Assembly: GCF_003171715.1 (NCBI RefSeq)
Contig: NZ_QGHL01000007.1
Coordinates: forward strand, 248,001 to 312,000
Direction: 5' to 3'
Source of the DNA: Novosphingobium meiothermophilum
Lineage (GTDB): Bacteria > Pseudomonadota > Alphaproteobacteria > Sphingomonadales > Sphingomonadaceae
DNA length: 64,000 nt
Shown here: one piece after another, positions 16,845 to 24,974 of the stretch
How the letters are laid out: every line of letters begins with the position of its first letter
How positions within the stretch are numbered: position 1 is the first letter of the stretch
The notes under the pieces: model-generated
Database searches by the model: none
Seen by the model: the letters and a program-made list of their open reading frames with translations, nothing else
Told to the model about the DNA's origin: nothing
Program-made: the position numbers and the translations under genes

Positions 16845-16884
16845 ACCGGCGTTGCCGATCGGCTGCGAGGAGGCGGGGTATCCG

Positions 16885-17700
16885 TCAGCAAGCCCGACCG
16901 GCCAAGTCCTTTCGTTCCAGCATGTCCACCAGCCGCGCGTGCAGCCATTCGCGCGCGGCAGCGTCTGAAAAGCTGTGCGATGCGCTGTCGACATGCTCGA
17001 TGCGCGGATCGGCGCGGTCCCACACCTCGGCGAACATCTGCGCTGTCCGGTCGCCACATGCCAGCAGGATCGAAACCGGCCCGTCGAATGCGGCAAGGCC
17101 GGTGCTCATTTCGGAAACCAGTCCGGCCGGGGCCGCGGGCTTCGTGGCGGCCGCGCTGCGCAGTCCCTTCGCCAGCTTGCCAAGGTTAACCCCGCCGGTA
17201 AGCAAACGCCAAACCTCGCGCGGGTTCGTGAGCTTGGCGATATAGCGGCGGCGGATGGCCGATGCGGGCATGGTCTGCGGCGCTTCTTCCCCGTCAATTG
17301 TCCAGGGATTGGCCAGCACCAGCCCTGCCAGTGGCAGCTCGCGGGCAAAGAGCATGAGGGCGGTGGCCGCATCGCAGTTGCCAAAGGCCACCACGCGCGA
17401 GATGTGCGGTGCCGCTGTCCTGAACGCGGCAAGGGCGGCGGCAATATCGGGTGCGCAATGGCGGAAGGTGGGGTTCTCGCCCTCGCTGTCGCCAACCCCG
17501 CGCCGGTCATAGCGGAACACCGGAAAGCCTTCGCGGGCCAGACGTGCGGCCAGTTGCGCCTGCCCGCACCATGCGCCGGATCGCAGTTCGTTGCCGCCGG
17601 AAACCAGCAGAAGTCCAGTCGCGCCACTGGCCTCGCCAATGTCGAGCGTGCCGAAGAGTTGCGCACCCTCGCACCGGAAAGTCAGGTGCCGCCGGGTCAT
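16885..17700 (-). CDS. Alpha/beta hydrolase, exosortase A system-associated (hydrolase 1)
   Basis: A 271-residue alpha/beta-hydrolase fold protein of the kind found only beside exosortase A loci (often called hydrolase 1). It begins RRHLTFRCEGAQLFGTLD and has the strand LLLVSGGNELRSG, then YDRRGVGDSEGE. The nucleophile elbow position reads FGNCDAAT, so Cys rather than Ser may be the nucleophile. The C-terminal DSASHSFSD carries the expected His. The start at 17700 makes an ATGA overlap with hydrolase 2, so it is last in the minus-strand set acyltransferase-carrier-hydrolase 2-hydrolase 1. Substrate unknown; perhaps an acyl or aminoacyl carrier product. Confidence 0.8.
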   Translation of the reverse strand: MTRRHLTFRCEGAQLFGTLDIGEASGATGLLLVSGGNELRSGAWCGQAQLAARLAREGFPVFRYDRRGVGDSEGENPTFRHCAPDIAAALAAFRTAAPHISRVVAFGNCDAATALMLFARELPLAGLVLANPWTIDGEEAPQTMPASAIRRRYIAKLTNPREVWRLLTGGVNLGKLAKGLRSAAATKPAAPAGLVSEMSTGLAAFDGPVSILLACGDRTAQMFAEVWDRADPRIEHVDSASHSFSDAAAREWLHARLVDMLERKDLAGRAC

Positions 17701-18380
17701 GGAGCCACTTCCTCCAGAACGATTCGGGCCAGAGCCGCCGACTGATCGGGGGCAGCCGCTGGTTCGGCGCGCAGCCACAATCCGGCTCCGCCCAGTTCAC
17801 TCTGCGCGATGATGCGCTGCCCTTCGATTTCGGGTGTTGTGTTCTCCAGTCCGGCTATCAGCGACGGCCCGCAGTGCCAGCCTGCCAGTTCCAGACCCGT
17901 TTCGCGTCCCTGCTCCAGAAGCTCGGCTGCGTTCTCGGCTCGCCCGGCTTCACGCGCGGCGATGGTGCGGGCGCGCAGCAACTGGCGGAGGATGCTTGCC
18001 CCTTTGACCGGTTCCAGCACCATGCCCGGAAGCACCTTGGGGAAGACCAGCGCACCGCCGCGCACGGCCAGCACATCACTGGCCCGGAAATGGCTTGCAG
18101 CCAGAGCCATGGCGCGCCGCCAGCCGTGAAGGCTCTGCGCCGAAAAATCCTGCTGGCTTTCGTTGCAGCCCGGCAGATCGGGCAGGAAGCAATCTGTCCC
18201 CGCCGCATCCAGCAGGCGCATGGTATCGACCAGCATCCGCCGCATCCGGTTGGCCTCGTCGAAAAGCGGCGGAACGATCAGCAGGCGGACCTTGCGACGC
18301 CGATCGAATGCGAGGGCATATTCCATGCTCTGTCCGTGCGGGCCGGGACAGGGCCATGGAGCGATGGAACCGGCGGTCAC
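17697..18380 (-). CDS. Hydrolase 2-like protein, exosortase A system-associated, without a nucleophile elbow
   Basis: A 227-residue protein in the locus position normally held by the second XrtA-associated hydrolase. Family-like landmarks are LLIVPPLFDEANRMRRML, PDLPGCNESQQDF, LAVRGGALV and MVLEPVKGASILRQLLRART. At the nucleophile elbow (GxSxG in active esterases) it has VRGGAL, with no Ser, Cys or Asp, so it is probably not a classical esterase. It starts with GTG 18380, seven bases after the carrier protein stop, and overlaps hydrolase 1. The relation to the hydrolase 2 family is from pattern recall and moderate in certainty. Confidence 0.65.
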   Translation of the reverse strand: MTAGSIAPWPCPGPHGQSMEYALAFDRRRKVRLLIVPPLFDEANRMRRMLVDTMRLLDAAGTDCFLPDLPGCNESQQDFSAQSLHGWRRAMALAASHFRASDVLAVRGGALVFPKVLPGMVLEPVKGASILRQLLRARTIAAREAGRAENAAELLEQGRETGLELAGWHCGPSLIAGLENTTPEIEGQRIIAQSELGGAGLWLRAEPAAAPDQSAALARIVLEEVAP

Positions 18381-18387
18381 GCCGATC

Positions 18388-18657
18388 TCACCCCGGCAGC
18401 CTCTGCGCCAGCTTCGCTTCCAGAAACGCGGTCAGATTGCCAAAGGTTTCGAGCAGTTCGCCGTCAACCTCGTCATCTTCGATCACGATGTCGAGGCGAT
18501 CCTCTATTTCCGTCAGCAGGCCAGCCACGGCCATTGAATCCAGTTCGGGCAGATCGCCAAACAGGCCGGTCGAAGCATCAAATCCCGCCACACGCTCGGC
18601 CGAAAGGCCCAGAACGTCCTGAAGGATTGCGCGAAGAGTGCGGTCAATATCGCTCAT
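18388..18657 (-). CDS. Acyl carrier protein, exosortase A system-associated
   Basis: An 89-residue acidic helical protein with the phosphopantetheine site ELDSMAV; Ser41 would carry the 4'-phosphopantetheine. The four-helix ACP pattern is visible (ILQDVLGL, LDSMAVAGLLTEIEDRL, EDDEVDGELLETFGNLTAFLEAKL). It is not the fatty-acid synthesis ACP: it sits between an acyltransferase-like gene and two hydrolase-fold genes and opposite an AMP-forming ligase. Most likely that ligase loads it with an acyl or aminoacyl group for transfer. The loaded group is unknown. Confidence 0.85.
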   Translation of the reverse strand: MSDIDRTLRAILQDVLGLSAERVAGFDASTGLFGDLPELDSMAVAGLLTEIEDRLDIVIEDDEVDGELLETFGNLTAFLEAKLAQRLPG

Positions 18658-18711
18658 CAGGCCCCGTTTGCAGTTCGATTGCGCCTTGCTGCGCCTTGCT
18701 TCAATGTGCCC

Positions 18712-19746
18712 TTAGACACCCGGATTTGCCGATACAAGAGGCAGCGGCGCCGACCCGGCCGGAGCTTTTCGTGCCAGCGCGGTTCCTGCAAGCGCCCTCA
18801 GCATGGCCGGCCAGTGGCGGACGGCACCCTTGCGCCACGCCCGCAACCGCCAGCGAGGCCGCACCTCTTCCATCCAGTCACGCTTGTAGGGATCGTCCCC
18901 GGTGCCGAAGTCGATCAGGGCAACCTTGTCGGTGTCGATCACGTGCTCGAACATCGCCGCGCTCAGCAGGGTGCCGGGCGATGCCTTGCGGAAGCGTTCG
19001 TCGTGGGCCAGCTTGTGAATGAAGGCGGTTTCGCCTTCCACGGTCCAGAACTGCGCTGCCACCGGTTGGCCATTGATGCGGGCAATGCCAAGTCTCAGCC
19101 GCCCGGCGGCGCCATCCGCCTGCGCCCAGCAGCGCAGAAAGTCGGGCGATCCTTCGCCGGGCTTCCAGCTCAGTCGGTAAACCGTTTCGTAGGCGTCCCA
19201 TTCGCCGGGATCGAAGCGCGATGATATATTCAGTGATACCACACCCTTGCGACCCTTTCGTCGCACCGTTTCGCGCAAGGCGCCTGGCCTTTGCGCCCAG
19301 TATTCGGCAAAACTTCGCCCCTTGACGGGAAGCACGTGGTTCAGGTCGCAGACCTGTGAAAGCACGATCCAGCCCGCCCGGCGAAAGGCAACGCCAAGCG
19401 CGGCAGCATCCGCTTCGGGCATTGGTGCAAAACTTGCCCGGCCTGCGGGCAATGTTCGTGCAATGTCGTAAAGAAGGCTGCTTTCACCAAGTGGACAAAC
19501 GAAAAAGCTGTACCAGTTTGCCAGTGCCTCCGCCCCGTCATGGGCTTCGATCCAGGGCAGGACGGCAACGCCCTTATCTCCGGTCGCGAGGCTGATGCGC
19601 GCCTTTGACCGGTCAAGGCAATGGTCGGCAAGAAGCGCCAGCCAGTCCATCCGCTCGAACGGCGAAGCGCCTTGCACGCCAAGAACCCGCGTGTCGGCTT
19701 GCGCTTCGGCAAGACTGGCATGATAGACGTTCACTACGATCTGCAT
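18712..19746 (-). CDS. GNAT/FemAB-like acyltransferase of the XrtA locus
   Basis: A 344-residue protein with two GNAT-like halves as in FemAB/BioF2-type transferases. The C-terminal half has the typical ARINGQPVAAQFWTVEGETAFIHKLAHDERFRKASPGTLLSAAMFEHVI, then LIDFGTGDDPYKRDW. FemAB proteins move aminoacyl groups from tRNA; related proteins use acyl-CoA or carrier proteins. It is the first gene of the minus-strand set, followed by the carrier protein. ATG 19746 gives a natural N-terminus; the frame itself is open to 19869. The start is only 18 bases from the likely start of the divergent ligase gene. Confidence 0.78.
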   Translation of the reverse strand: MQIVVNVYHASLAEAQADTRVLGVQGASPFERMDWLALLADHCLDRSKARISLATGDKGVAVLPWIEAHDGAEALANWYSFFVCPLGESSLLYDIARTLPAGRASFAPMPEADAAALGVAFRRAGWIVLSQVCDLNHVLPVKGRSFAEYWAQRPGALRETVRRKGRKGVVSLNISSRFDPGEWDAYETVYRLSWKPGEGSPDFLRCWAQADGAAGRLRLGIARINGQPVAAQFWTVEGETAFIHKLAHDERFRKASPGTLLSAAMFEHVIDTDKVALIDFGTGDDPYKRDWMEEVRPRWRLRAWRKGAVRHWPAMLRALAGTALARKAPAGSAPLPLVSANPGV

Positions 19747-19764
19747 TCCTCTGCCGAGACCTGC

Positions 19765-21291
19765 GTGCCCGAAAGCCCCGATCCCACCGTCTTTCCGCTC
19801 GATCACCTCGCCTTGCGCGGCGAACGCGGCGCGCCCGCGCTGGTGTTGCGGCATGCAAGGCTTAGCCATGAACAGTTAAACGCGCGTGTAGGCAGCCTTG
19901 CCGCGTGGCTGAAGGCGCGCATTCCCGAAACTGGCGCAAGGATTGCCACCTGGCTGCCCAAGACCGAACTGGCCTGTATCATGCCGCTGGCAGCAGTCCG
20001 CGCCGGTCTGGTCCATGTGCCGATAAATCCCCTGCTGAAGCGGGCGCAGGTTGCGCACATCCTTGGCGACAGCGGGGCTGCGATGCTCATTTCGAACAGG
20101 GCGCGCCTTGAAACACTTGAGGCTGGCGACGCGCCTTGCCCCTGCATGGAGGAGGGCGGGGCATGGGAAGAGGTCGGTGCGCTGGCCGGGCAGTTGCCTC
20201 CCTCTGACGCCCGACCGGAAAGCCTTGCCGCCATCCTCTATACCAGCGGATCGACCGGGCGGCCCAAGGGCGTGATGCTCAGTCAGGCCAACCTCTGGCT
20301 CGGCGCGGTCAGCGTTGCGCATTACCTGAAACTTGGCCCGCATGACCGGGTTCTGGCGGTCCTGCCGCTGGCGTTCGATTATGGACAGAACCAGTTGCTT
20401 TCCACATGGTATGCGGGCGGCAGCGTGGTGCCGCTCGATTACCTGACCCCGCGCGATGTGGTAAAAGCGGTCGCGCGGCACGCCATAACCACCATTGCGG
20501 CTGTTCCGCCGCTCTGGCTGCAACTGGCCGAAGTTGATTGGCCGGTCGATGCGGTAAGATCGCTCAAGCGGCTGACCAACAGTGGCGGCGCGCTTACACC
20601 CTCGCTCGTGCGCGGCCTGCGCACCCGTTTTCCCGATGCGGACCTTTATCCCATGTATGGTCTGACCGAAGCCTTCCGCTCAACGTATCTTGATCCTGCG
20701 CTGGTCGATGCGCATCCCACATCTATCGGCAGCGCCATTCCCTTTGCCGAGATCCTCGTCGTCAATGACCGGGGCGAGGAGGCCGGGACCGGAGAGGAGG
20801 GGGAGCTGGTCCACGCCGGCCCGCTGGTGGCACAGGGTTACTGGCGCGATGCCGAACGCACCGCCGAGCGTTTCCGGCCCGCGCCCGCCTTCTCGCGCCT
20901 TGGGGGCACTGCTGTCTGGTCGGGTGACAGGGTGACGCGCGACGCGCAGGGACTGCTGCATTTCGTGGGGCGGCGCGATGCCATGATAAAGACCAGCGGC
21001 AATCGCGTCAGCCCGCAGGAGGTTGAGGAAGCGGCCGTGGCGACAGGCATCGTTGCAGAGGCAGTGGCAATTGGCCTGCCTGATCCGCAACTGGGACAGG
21101 CGATCCACCTCGTCGCACGGCTGGCTGCGGGGGCAGATCCCGATGCGCTGCTCCCCGCCCTGGGCAGCGCATTGCCCAATTTCATGGTGCCGCGCCACGT
21201 GCACTGGCGCGCGGTCATGCCGGTCAGCCCCAATGGCAAACTTGATCGTGTGGCGCTGGCGGCTGAACTGGCCGAAGGAGCGCGGACATGA
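19765..21291 (+). CDS. AMP-forming acyl-CoA ligase, exosortase A system-associated
   Basis: About 508 residues of the ANL adenylate-forming superfamily. The phosphate loop is LYTSGSTGRPKG, the A5 motif YGLTEAF, the A7 region WSGDRV, A8 GRRDAMIKTSGNRVSP, and the C-terminal catalytic lysine NGKLDR. The sub-type (PINPLLKRAQVAHIL near the N-terminus) is that found beside exosortase A and presumably loads the nearby carrier protein. The start is uncertain: GTG 19765 fits the family N-terminus, while ATG 19720 or codons back to 19621 would overlap the divergent acyltransferase gene. It overlaps the decarboxylase by ATGA. Confidence 0.88.
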   Translation: MPESPDPTVFPLDHLALRGERGAPALVLRHARLSHEQLNARVGSLAAWLKARIPETGARIATWLPKTELACIMPLAAVRAGLVHVPINPLLKRAQVAHILGDSGAAMLISNRARLETLEAGDAPCPCMEEGGAWEEVGALAGQLPPSDARPESLAAILYTSGSTGRPKGVMLSQANLWLGAVSVAHYLKLGPHDRVLAVLPLAFDYGQNQLLSTWYAGGSVVPLDYLTPRDVVKAVARHAITTIAAVPPLWLQLAEVDWPVDAVRSLKRLTNSGGALTPSLVRGLRTRFPDADLYPMYGLTEAFRSTYLDPALVDAHPTSIGSAIPFAEILVVNDRGEEAGTGEEGELVHAGPLVAQGYWRDAERTAERFRPAPAFSRLGGTAVWSGDRVTRDAQGLLHFVGRRDAMIKTSGNRVSPQEVEEAAVATGIVAEAVAIGLPDPQLGQAIHLVARLAAGADPDALLPALGSALPNFMVPRHVHWRAVMPVSPNGKLDRVALAAELAEGART

Positions 21292-22514
21292 AACCGCTTG
21301 GACCGATACCAGCAGGCTTTGGAGCAATCGATGGTGTGCTGGCCGTCGATGGCCGCAAGGTAACAGACCTGGTGGCAGAGGCTGGCGGGACCCCGCTCTT
21401 TGTCTATTCAAGCGCCATGCTGAGCGCACGCATGGGCGCTCTGCGTGCGGCCATGCCAAAGCGGCTTTCCATCCATTATGCAGTCAAGGCAAATCCTTAC
21501 GCGCCGTTGCTGAGGCATATGGTGAGCCTTGTCGATGGGTTTGACATTGCATCGGGCGGTGAACTGGCAATCGTGAAAGAAGCCGGGATCAATCCGGAGA
21601 AGGTCAGTTTTGCCGGGCCGGGCAAGCGCGATGCCGAGATCGAGATCGCCATTGCGGCAGGCGTCACGCTCAACCTGGAATCCGAAGGGGAAGCAGAGCG
21701 GGCGTTCGCCATTGCCGACCGGCTTGGCGTGATCCCGCAACTGGCGGTGAGGGTGAACCCCGATTTCGATCTCAAGGGATCGGGCATGAAGATGGGCGGC
21801 GGGGCCAAGCCGTTTGGCGTCGATGCCGCGCGAGTGCCCGCACTGGTGCGCCGCATCATGGCAACAGGGGCGAACTGGCGGGGCTTTCACATCTTTGCCG
21901 GAAGTCAGGCGCTGGATGCAGGCGCGATCATCGAGACGCAGGCGCAGACACTTGCCCTTGCTGCGCGACTTGCAGACGAAGCTGGCGCGGTGCTGCCAAA
22001 GTGCAATCTGGGAGGCGGCTTCGGGATACCGTATTTTCCGGGTGATGAACCGCTCGATATCGCGGCGGTCGGCGCAGCCCTCGATGAACGGTTTGCCAAC
22101 CTTCCCGCTGCGCTCAAGGATACAGCGTTCTGCATCGAACTTGGCCGCTATCTCGTTGGCGAAGCCGGGGTTTATCTGGCGTCGGTGGTTGACCGCAAGG
22201 AAAGTCACGGAGAAGTCTATCTCGTTACCGATGGCGGTCTGCATCACCAGCTTGCCGCATCGGGCAATTTCGGCACAGTCGTGCGCCGCAACTATCCCAG
22301 CGCCATTGCCACGAGGTTCGGGGCGGCGGCGGAAGAAGAGGCGAACATCGTGGGCTGCCTGTGCACGCCGCTTGACCGGCTGGCCGACAAGGGCGGCTTC
22401 CCGCGCGCCGATGTGGGCGATCTCGTGGCGGTGTTCTGCGCTGGGGCCTATGGCGCCACGGCCAGCCCGGCAATGTTCCTGGGTCAGGGACCGGCGCGCG
22501 AAATCCTTGTCTGA
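21288..22514 (+). CDS. PLP-dependent decarboxylase, exosortase A system-associated
   Basis: A 408-residue fold type III decarboxylase related to diaminopimelate and ornithine decarboxylases. HYAVKANPYAPLL supplies the PLP lysine, GGGFGIPY binds the phosphate, ELGRYLVGEAG is the EPGR-type segment, and CTPLDRLADKG holds the active-site Cys from the partner subunit. The C-terminal FCAGAYGATASPAMF is also standard. It would decarboxylate an amino acid to an amine in the cytoplasm. Coupled by ATGA overlap to the ligase, so amine product and activated acyl group probably belong to one pathway. It is not the cell's housekeeping lysA by context. Confidence 0.88.
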   Translation: MKPLGPIPAGFGAIDGVLAVDGRKVTDLVAEAGGTPLFVYSSAMLSARMGALRAAMPKRLSIHYAVKANPYAPLLRHMVSLVDGFDIASGGELAIVKEAGINPEKVSFAGPGKRDAEIEIAIAAGVTLNLESEGEAERAFAIADRLGVIPQLAVRVNPDFDLKGSGMKMGGGAKPFGVDAARVPALVRRIMATGANWRGFHIFAGSQALDAGAIIETQAQTLALAARLADEAGAVLPKCNLGGGFGIPYFPGDEPLDIAAVGAALDERFANLPAALKDTAFCIELGRYLVGEAGVYLASVVDRKESHGEVYLVTDGGLHHQLAASGNFGTVVRRNYPSAIATRFGAAAEEEANIVGCLCTPLDRLADKGGFPRADVGDLVAVFCAGAYGATASPAMFLGQGPAREILV

Positions 22515-22580
22515 CGGGGCCAATTGTGACTGGGCCGTCTATGAGGTCCGACGGCGCCTGAAAGGCCGCCAGAACCGGCG

Positions 22581-22593
22581 ATTAACCGTTCGA
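22581..22593. promoter_or_regulatory. Partial copy of the thiolase-type operator
   Basis: ATTAACCGTTCGA (22581-22593, with T following) shares TTAACCGTTCGAT with the thiolase palindrome but lacks the right arm. It lies 178 bases before the export gene. A chance partial match cannot be excluded. Confidence 0.25.
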
Positions 22594-22667
22594 TATGTGG
22601 CAGTCCCGATGTGGCACAAGGGTCAGCGCCGCCTTGGCGTCACCTCTTGCAGCAATCAAGGCTAACG

Positions 22668-22678
22668 CAATCTTCACC
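22668..22678 (+). promoter_or_regulatory. CAATCTTCACC box before the exopolysaccharide operon
   Basis: CAATCTTCACC stands 92 bases before the export-gene ATG in a 256-bp non-coding gap (22515-22770), and recurs exactly at 35744-35754, 41 bases before the EAL gene. In both places CCGGTG follows 13-14 bases later. It is a candidate promoter or activator element co-ordinating the two transcripts. Confidence 0.45.
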
Positions 22679-22770
22679 CTTTTTGGCGATAGCCGGTGAT
22701 GAATTGCGGTCCTTGCGCCCCGGCCACCGGCCGGACGCCGCAGGGCATATCGCAGCAAGAAGGAATGGCC

Positions 22771-23418
22771 ATGCCCTTGAATGCCCGCGTAACCCGTATG
22801 CTTGCCGGAACGGCAATGCTCAGCCTTGCGCTTGCGGGATGCGGCGGAGCGGGGGGCGGTCAGCAGCTTCCGCCTGCCTCGTTCGTGGCCCTTCAGGAAG
22901 GGCCGGGCGAGGAATACGTCATCGGCCCGCTCGATGAACTGACGATCTTCGTGTGGCGCAATCCCGAACTGGGCGCTTCGGTGCAGGTGCGGCCCGATGG
23001 CCGGATCACCACGCCGCTCATCACCGACATGCCCGCCGTGGGCAAGACGCCCTCGATGCTGGCAGAGGACATCAAGCTCCAGCTTTCGCAGTATATTCAG
23101 GAGCCGATCGTCTCGGTCATCGTCAACAAGTTTGCCGGAACCTTCAGCCAGCAGGTGCGCATCGTCGGAGCGACCGAAAAGCCTGCCTCGATCCCGTTCC
23201 GTGCCAACATGACGCTGCTTGACGCCATGATCGCGGTGGGCGGCCTGTCGGAATATGCGGCAGGAAACAAGGCGCGTCTGGTGCGGTTCGACAAGCAGTC
23301 CGGCGCGCAGAAGGAATATGCCGTGCGCATCGGCGATCTCCTGCGCAAGGGCGATACCAAGGCGAATGTCCTGCTGATGCCCGGCGACGTCATCATCATC
23401 CCCGAAAGCATGTTCTGA
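22771..23418 (+). CDS. Outer-membrane polysaccharide export lipoprotein, XrtA-associated
   Basis: A 215-residue Wza-like export protein. The lipobox LALAGC places the lipidated Cys at residue 24, so the protein is anchored in the outer membrane. The polysaccharide-export domain starts at EEYVIGPLDELTIFVWRNPELG and runs through VQVRPDGRITTPLI, followed by an SLBB-like domain (VRIVGATEKPASIPFRANMTLLDAMIAVGGL). AAGGA at 22760-22764 fixes ATG 22771 over ATG 22765. First gene of a ten-gene run. It is shorter than E. coli Wza, as is usual for the PEP-CTERM-associated type. Confidence 0.92.
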   Translation: MPLNARVTRMLAGTAMLSLALAGCGGAGGGQQLPPASFVALQEGPGEEYVIGPLDELTIFVWRNPELGASVQVRPDGRITTPLITDMPAVGKTPSMLAEDIKLQLSQYIQEPIVSVIVNKFAGTFSQQVRIVGATEKPASIPFRANMTLLDAMIAVGGLSEYAAGNKARLVRFDKQSGAQKEYAVRIGDLLRKGDTKANVLLMPGDVIIIPESMF

Positions 23419-23443
23419 GCAGCGGGCGGGGGATGGAGCAGGC

Positions 23444-24961
23444 ATGACCAGCATCTACGAGGAAGTGCGCATCGCGCTCCACGGCATCTGGCACCGGCGC
23501 TGGATTGCCCTGGCCATTGCCTGGGCGGTTTGCCTGCTGGGCTGGCTGGCCGTGACACTGATACCCAACAGCTATGAGTCCAAGGCGCGCATCTTCGTCC
23601 AGATCGACGATGTGCTGGCCGATCAGATCGGCATTCGCGGAGATCGCAAGCGCGATATCGAGCGCGTGCGCCAGACGCTGACGAGCGCAGTCAACCTTGA
23701 AAAGGTCATCCGCGCAACGCGGCTGGGCGATGCCGTGGGCACCGACGCGCAGATGCAGGCCGCTGTCGAATCGCTGGGGCGCAACATTCAGGTTGTCAGC
23801 CAGCAGGATAACCTCTTCGCGATCACGGCCACGACGCGTGGCGGCGGTCGCAGCGATGGCGAGAACGCCCGGCTGGCGCAGGATGTGGTGCAGAAGATGA
23901 TCGACATCTTCCGCGAGGAGAACCTTGCCGGCGGGCGCGGCGAGATGACCGAGACGCTGGCCTTCATGGATCAGCAGCTGGCCAACCGCAAACGCGAGCT
24001 GGAAGCGGCGGAACTGAAGCGCACCGAGTTCGAGGCCAAGAATGCCGGGATCCTTCCCGGCATCGGTTCGATCACGACGCGGCTCGAAGCTGCGCGCGGC
24101 CAGTTGCGTGATGTCGAATCGAACCTGCTGGCAGCGCAAAGTGCGCTGGCATCGATCAATGGCCAGCTTTCAGGCACGCCGCAGACCATTGCAGTGCCGG
24201 GGGCTGCGGGCGGTGCCAAGGGCGCGCTGGCGCAGGCGCAGTCAGACCTCGCCTCGATGCGCGCGCGCGGGCTGACCGACAGCCATCCTGATGTCGTTTC
24301 GATTCGGGCGCAGATCGCCAGTCTCCAGAAGGCAGCGGCCAGCGAAGGCAGCGGCGGCGGAACGCCGAACCCCGCCTATTCCTCGCTTGCCTCGATCAAG
24401 GCGGACCGTGAGGCCAGCATCGTGGCGCTGCAATCGCGCAAGGCGTCCTTGCAGGCCGAGATTGCCCAGCTTGCCGCGCAGCAGTTCAGCGAGCCGACCG
24501 CGGCCGCAGAGGCTGCGCGCATCAACCGCGACTATGATGTCCTCAAGGAGCAGTATGACAAGCTCCTGCGCGACCGCGAGCAACTGCGGCTGCGGGGCCA
24601 GGTCGAAACCGAGCGCGATGCGGTGAAGTTCGAAGTGATCGATCCGCCCACGATGCCACGCGGGCCTTCGGCGCCGGACCGTCCGCTTCTGCTGGTCTTC
24701 GTGCTCTTGGCCGGAATTGGCGCGGGAGGGGGCGGGGCCTTTGCGCTCGCCCAGCTCAAGTCTGCCTATTCGACCACGGGTCAGCTTGAACGGGCGACCG
24801 GCCTTCCGGTGCTGGGTGCGATTTCGGAAGCCCTGACGCGTGATGCCCGCGCACGGCGCGCAAGGCAGCTCAAGTGGTTCGCAGGCGGCTTCGCCGGTCT
24901 GTTCGTGGTCCTGTTCGTCCTGCTCGGCGTCGAGATGCTGAAGCGCGGAATGATGGCTTGA
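23444..24961 (+). CDS. Polysaccharide chain-length determinant, XrtA-associated (Wzz family)
   Basis: A 505-residue inner-membrane protein of the polysaccharide co-polymerase family. It has an N-terminal Wzz segment with a membrane helix (WIALAIAWAVCLLGWLAVTLI), a long periplasmic coiled-coil region rich in Glu/Arg/Ala (about 160-380), then C-terminal membrane helices LLLVFVLLAGIGAGGGGAFAL and WFAGGFAGLFVVLFVLLGVEML. Such proteins set chain length and bridge synthesis to the export channel. GGAG precedes ATG 23444. The kinase domain is on the next gene rather than fused, as is normal for this locus type. Confidence 0.92.
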   Translation: MTSIYEEVRIALHGIWHRRWIALAIAWAVCLLGWLAVTLIPNSYESKARIFVQIDDVLADQIGIRGDRKRDIERVRQTLTSAVNLEKVIRATRLGDAVGTDAQMQAAVESLGRNIQVVSQQDNLFAITATTRGGGRSDGENARLAQDVVQKMIDIFREENLAGGRGEMTETLAFMDQQLANRKRELEAAELKRTEFEAKNAGILPGIGSITTRLEAARGQLRDVESNLLAAQSALASINGQLSGTPQTIAVPGAAGGAKGALAQAQSDLASMRARGLTDSHPDVVSIRAQIASLQKAAASEGSGGGTPNPAYSSLASIKADREASIVALQSRKASLQAEIAQLAAQQFSEPTAAAEAARINRDYDVLKEQYDKLLRDREQLRLRGQVETERDAVKFEVIDPPTMPRGPSAPDRPLLLVFVLLAGIGAGGGGAFALAQLKSAYSTTGQLERATGLPVLGAISEALTRDARARRARQLKWFAGGFAGLFVVLFVLLGVEMLKRGMMA

Positions 24962-24974
24962 GGAGCGGAGCGCG

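Noticed and set aside
22597..22627. Possible sigma-54 promoters (TGGCAG and TGGCAC) before the export operon
   Set aside because: PEP-CTERM loci are sometimes sigma-54 controlled, but the -12 elements here are off by sequence or by one base of spacing, so I do not call them. RNA mapping would decide.
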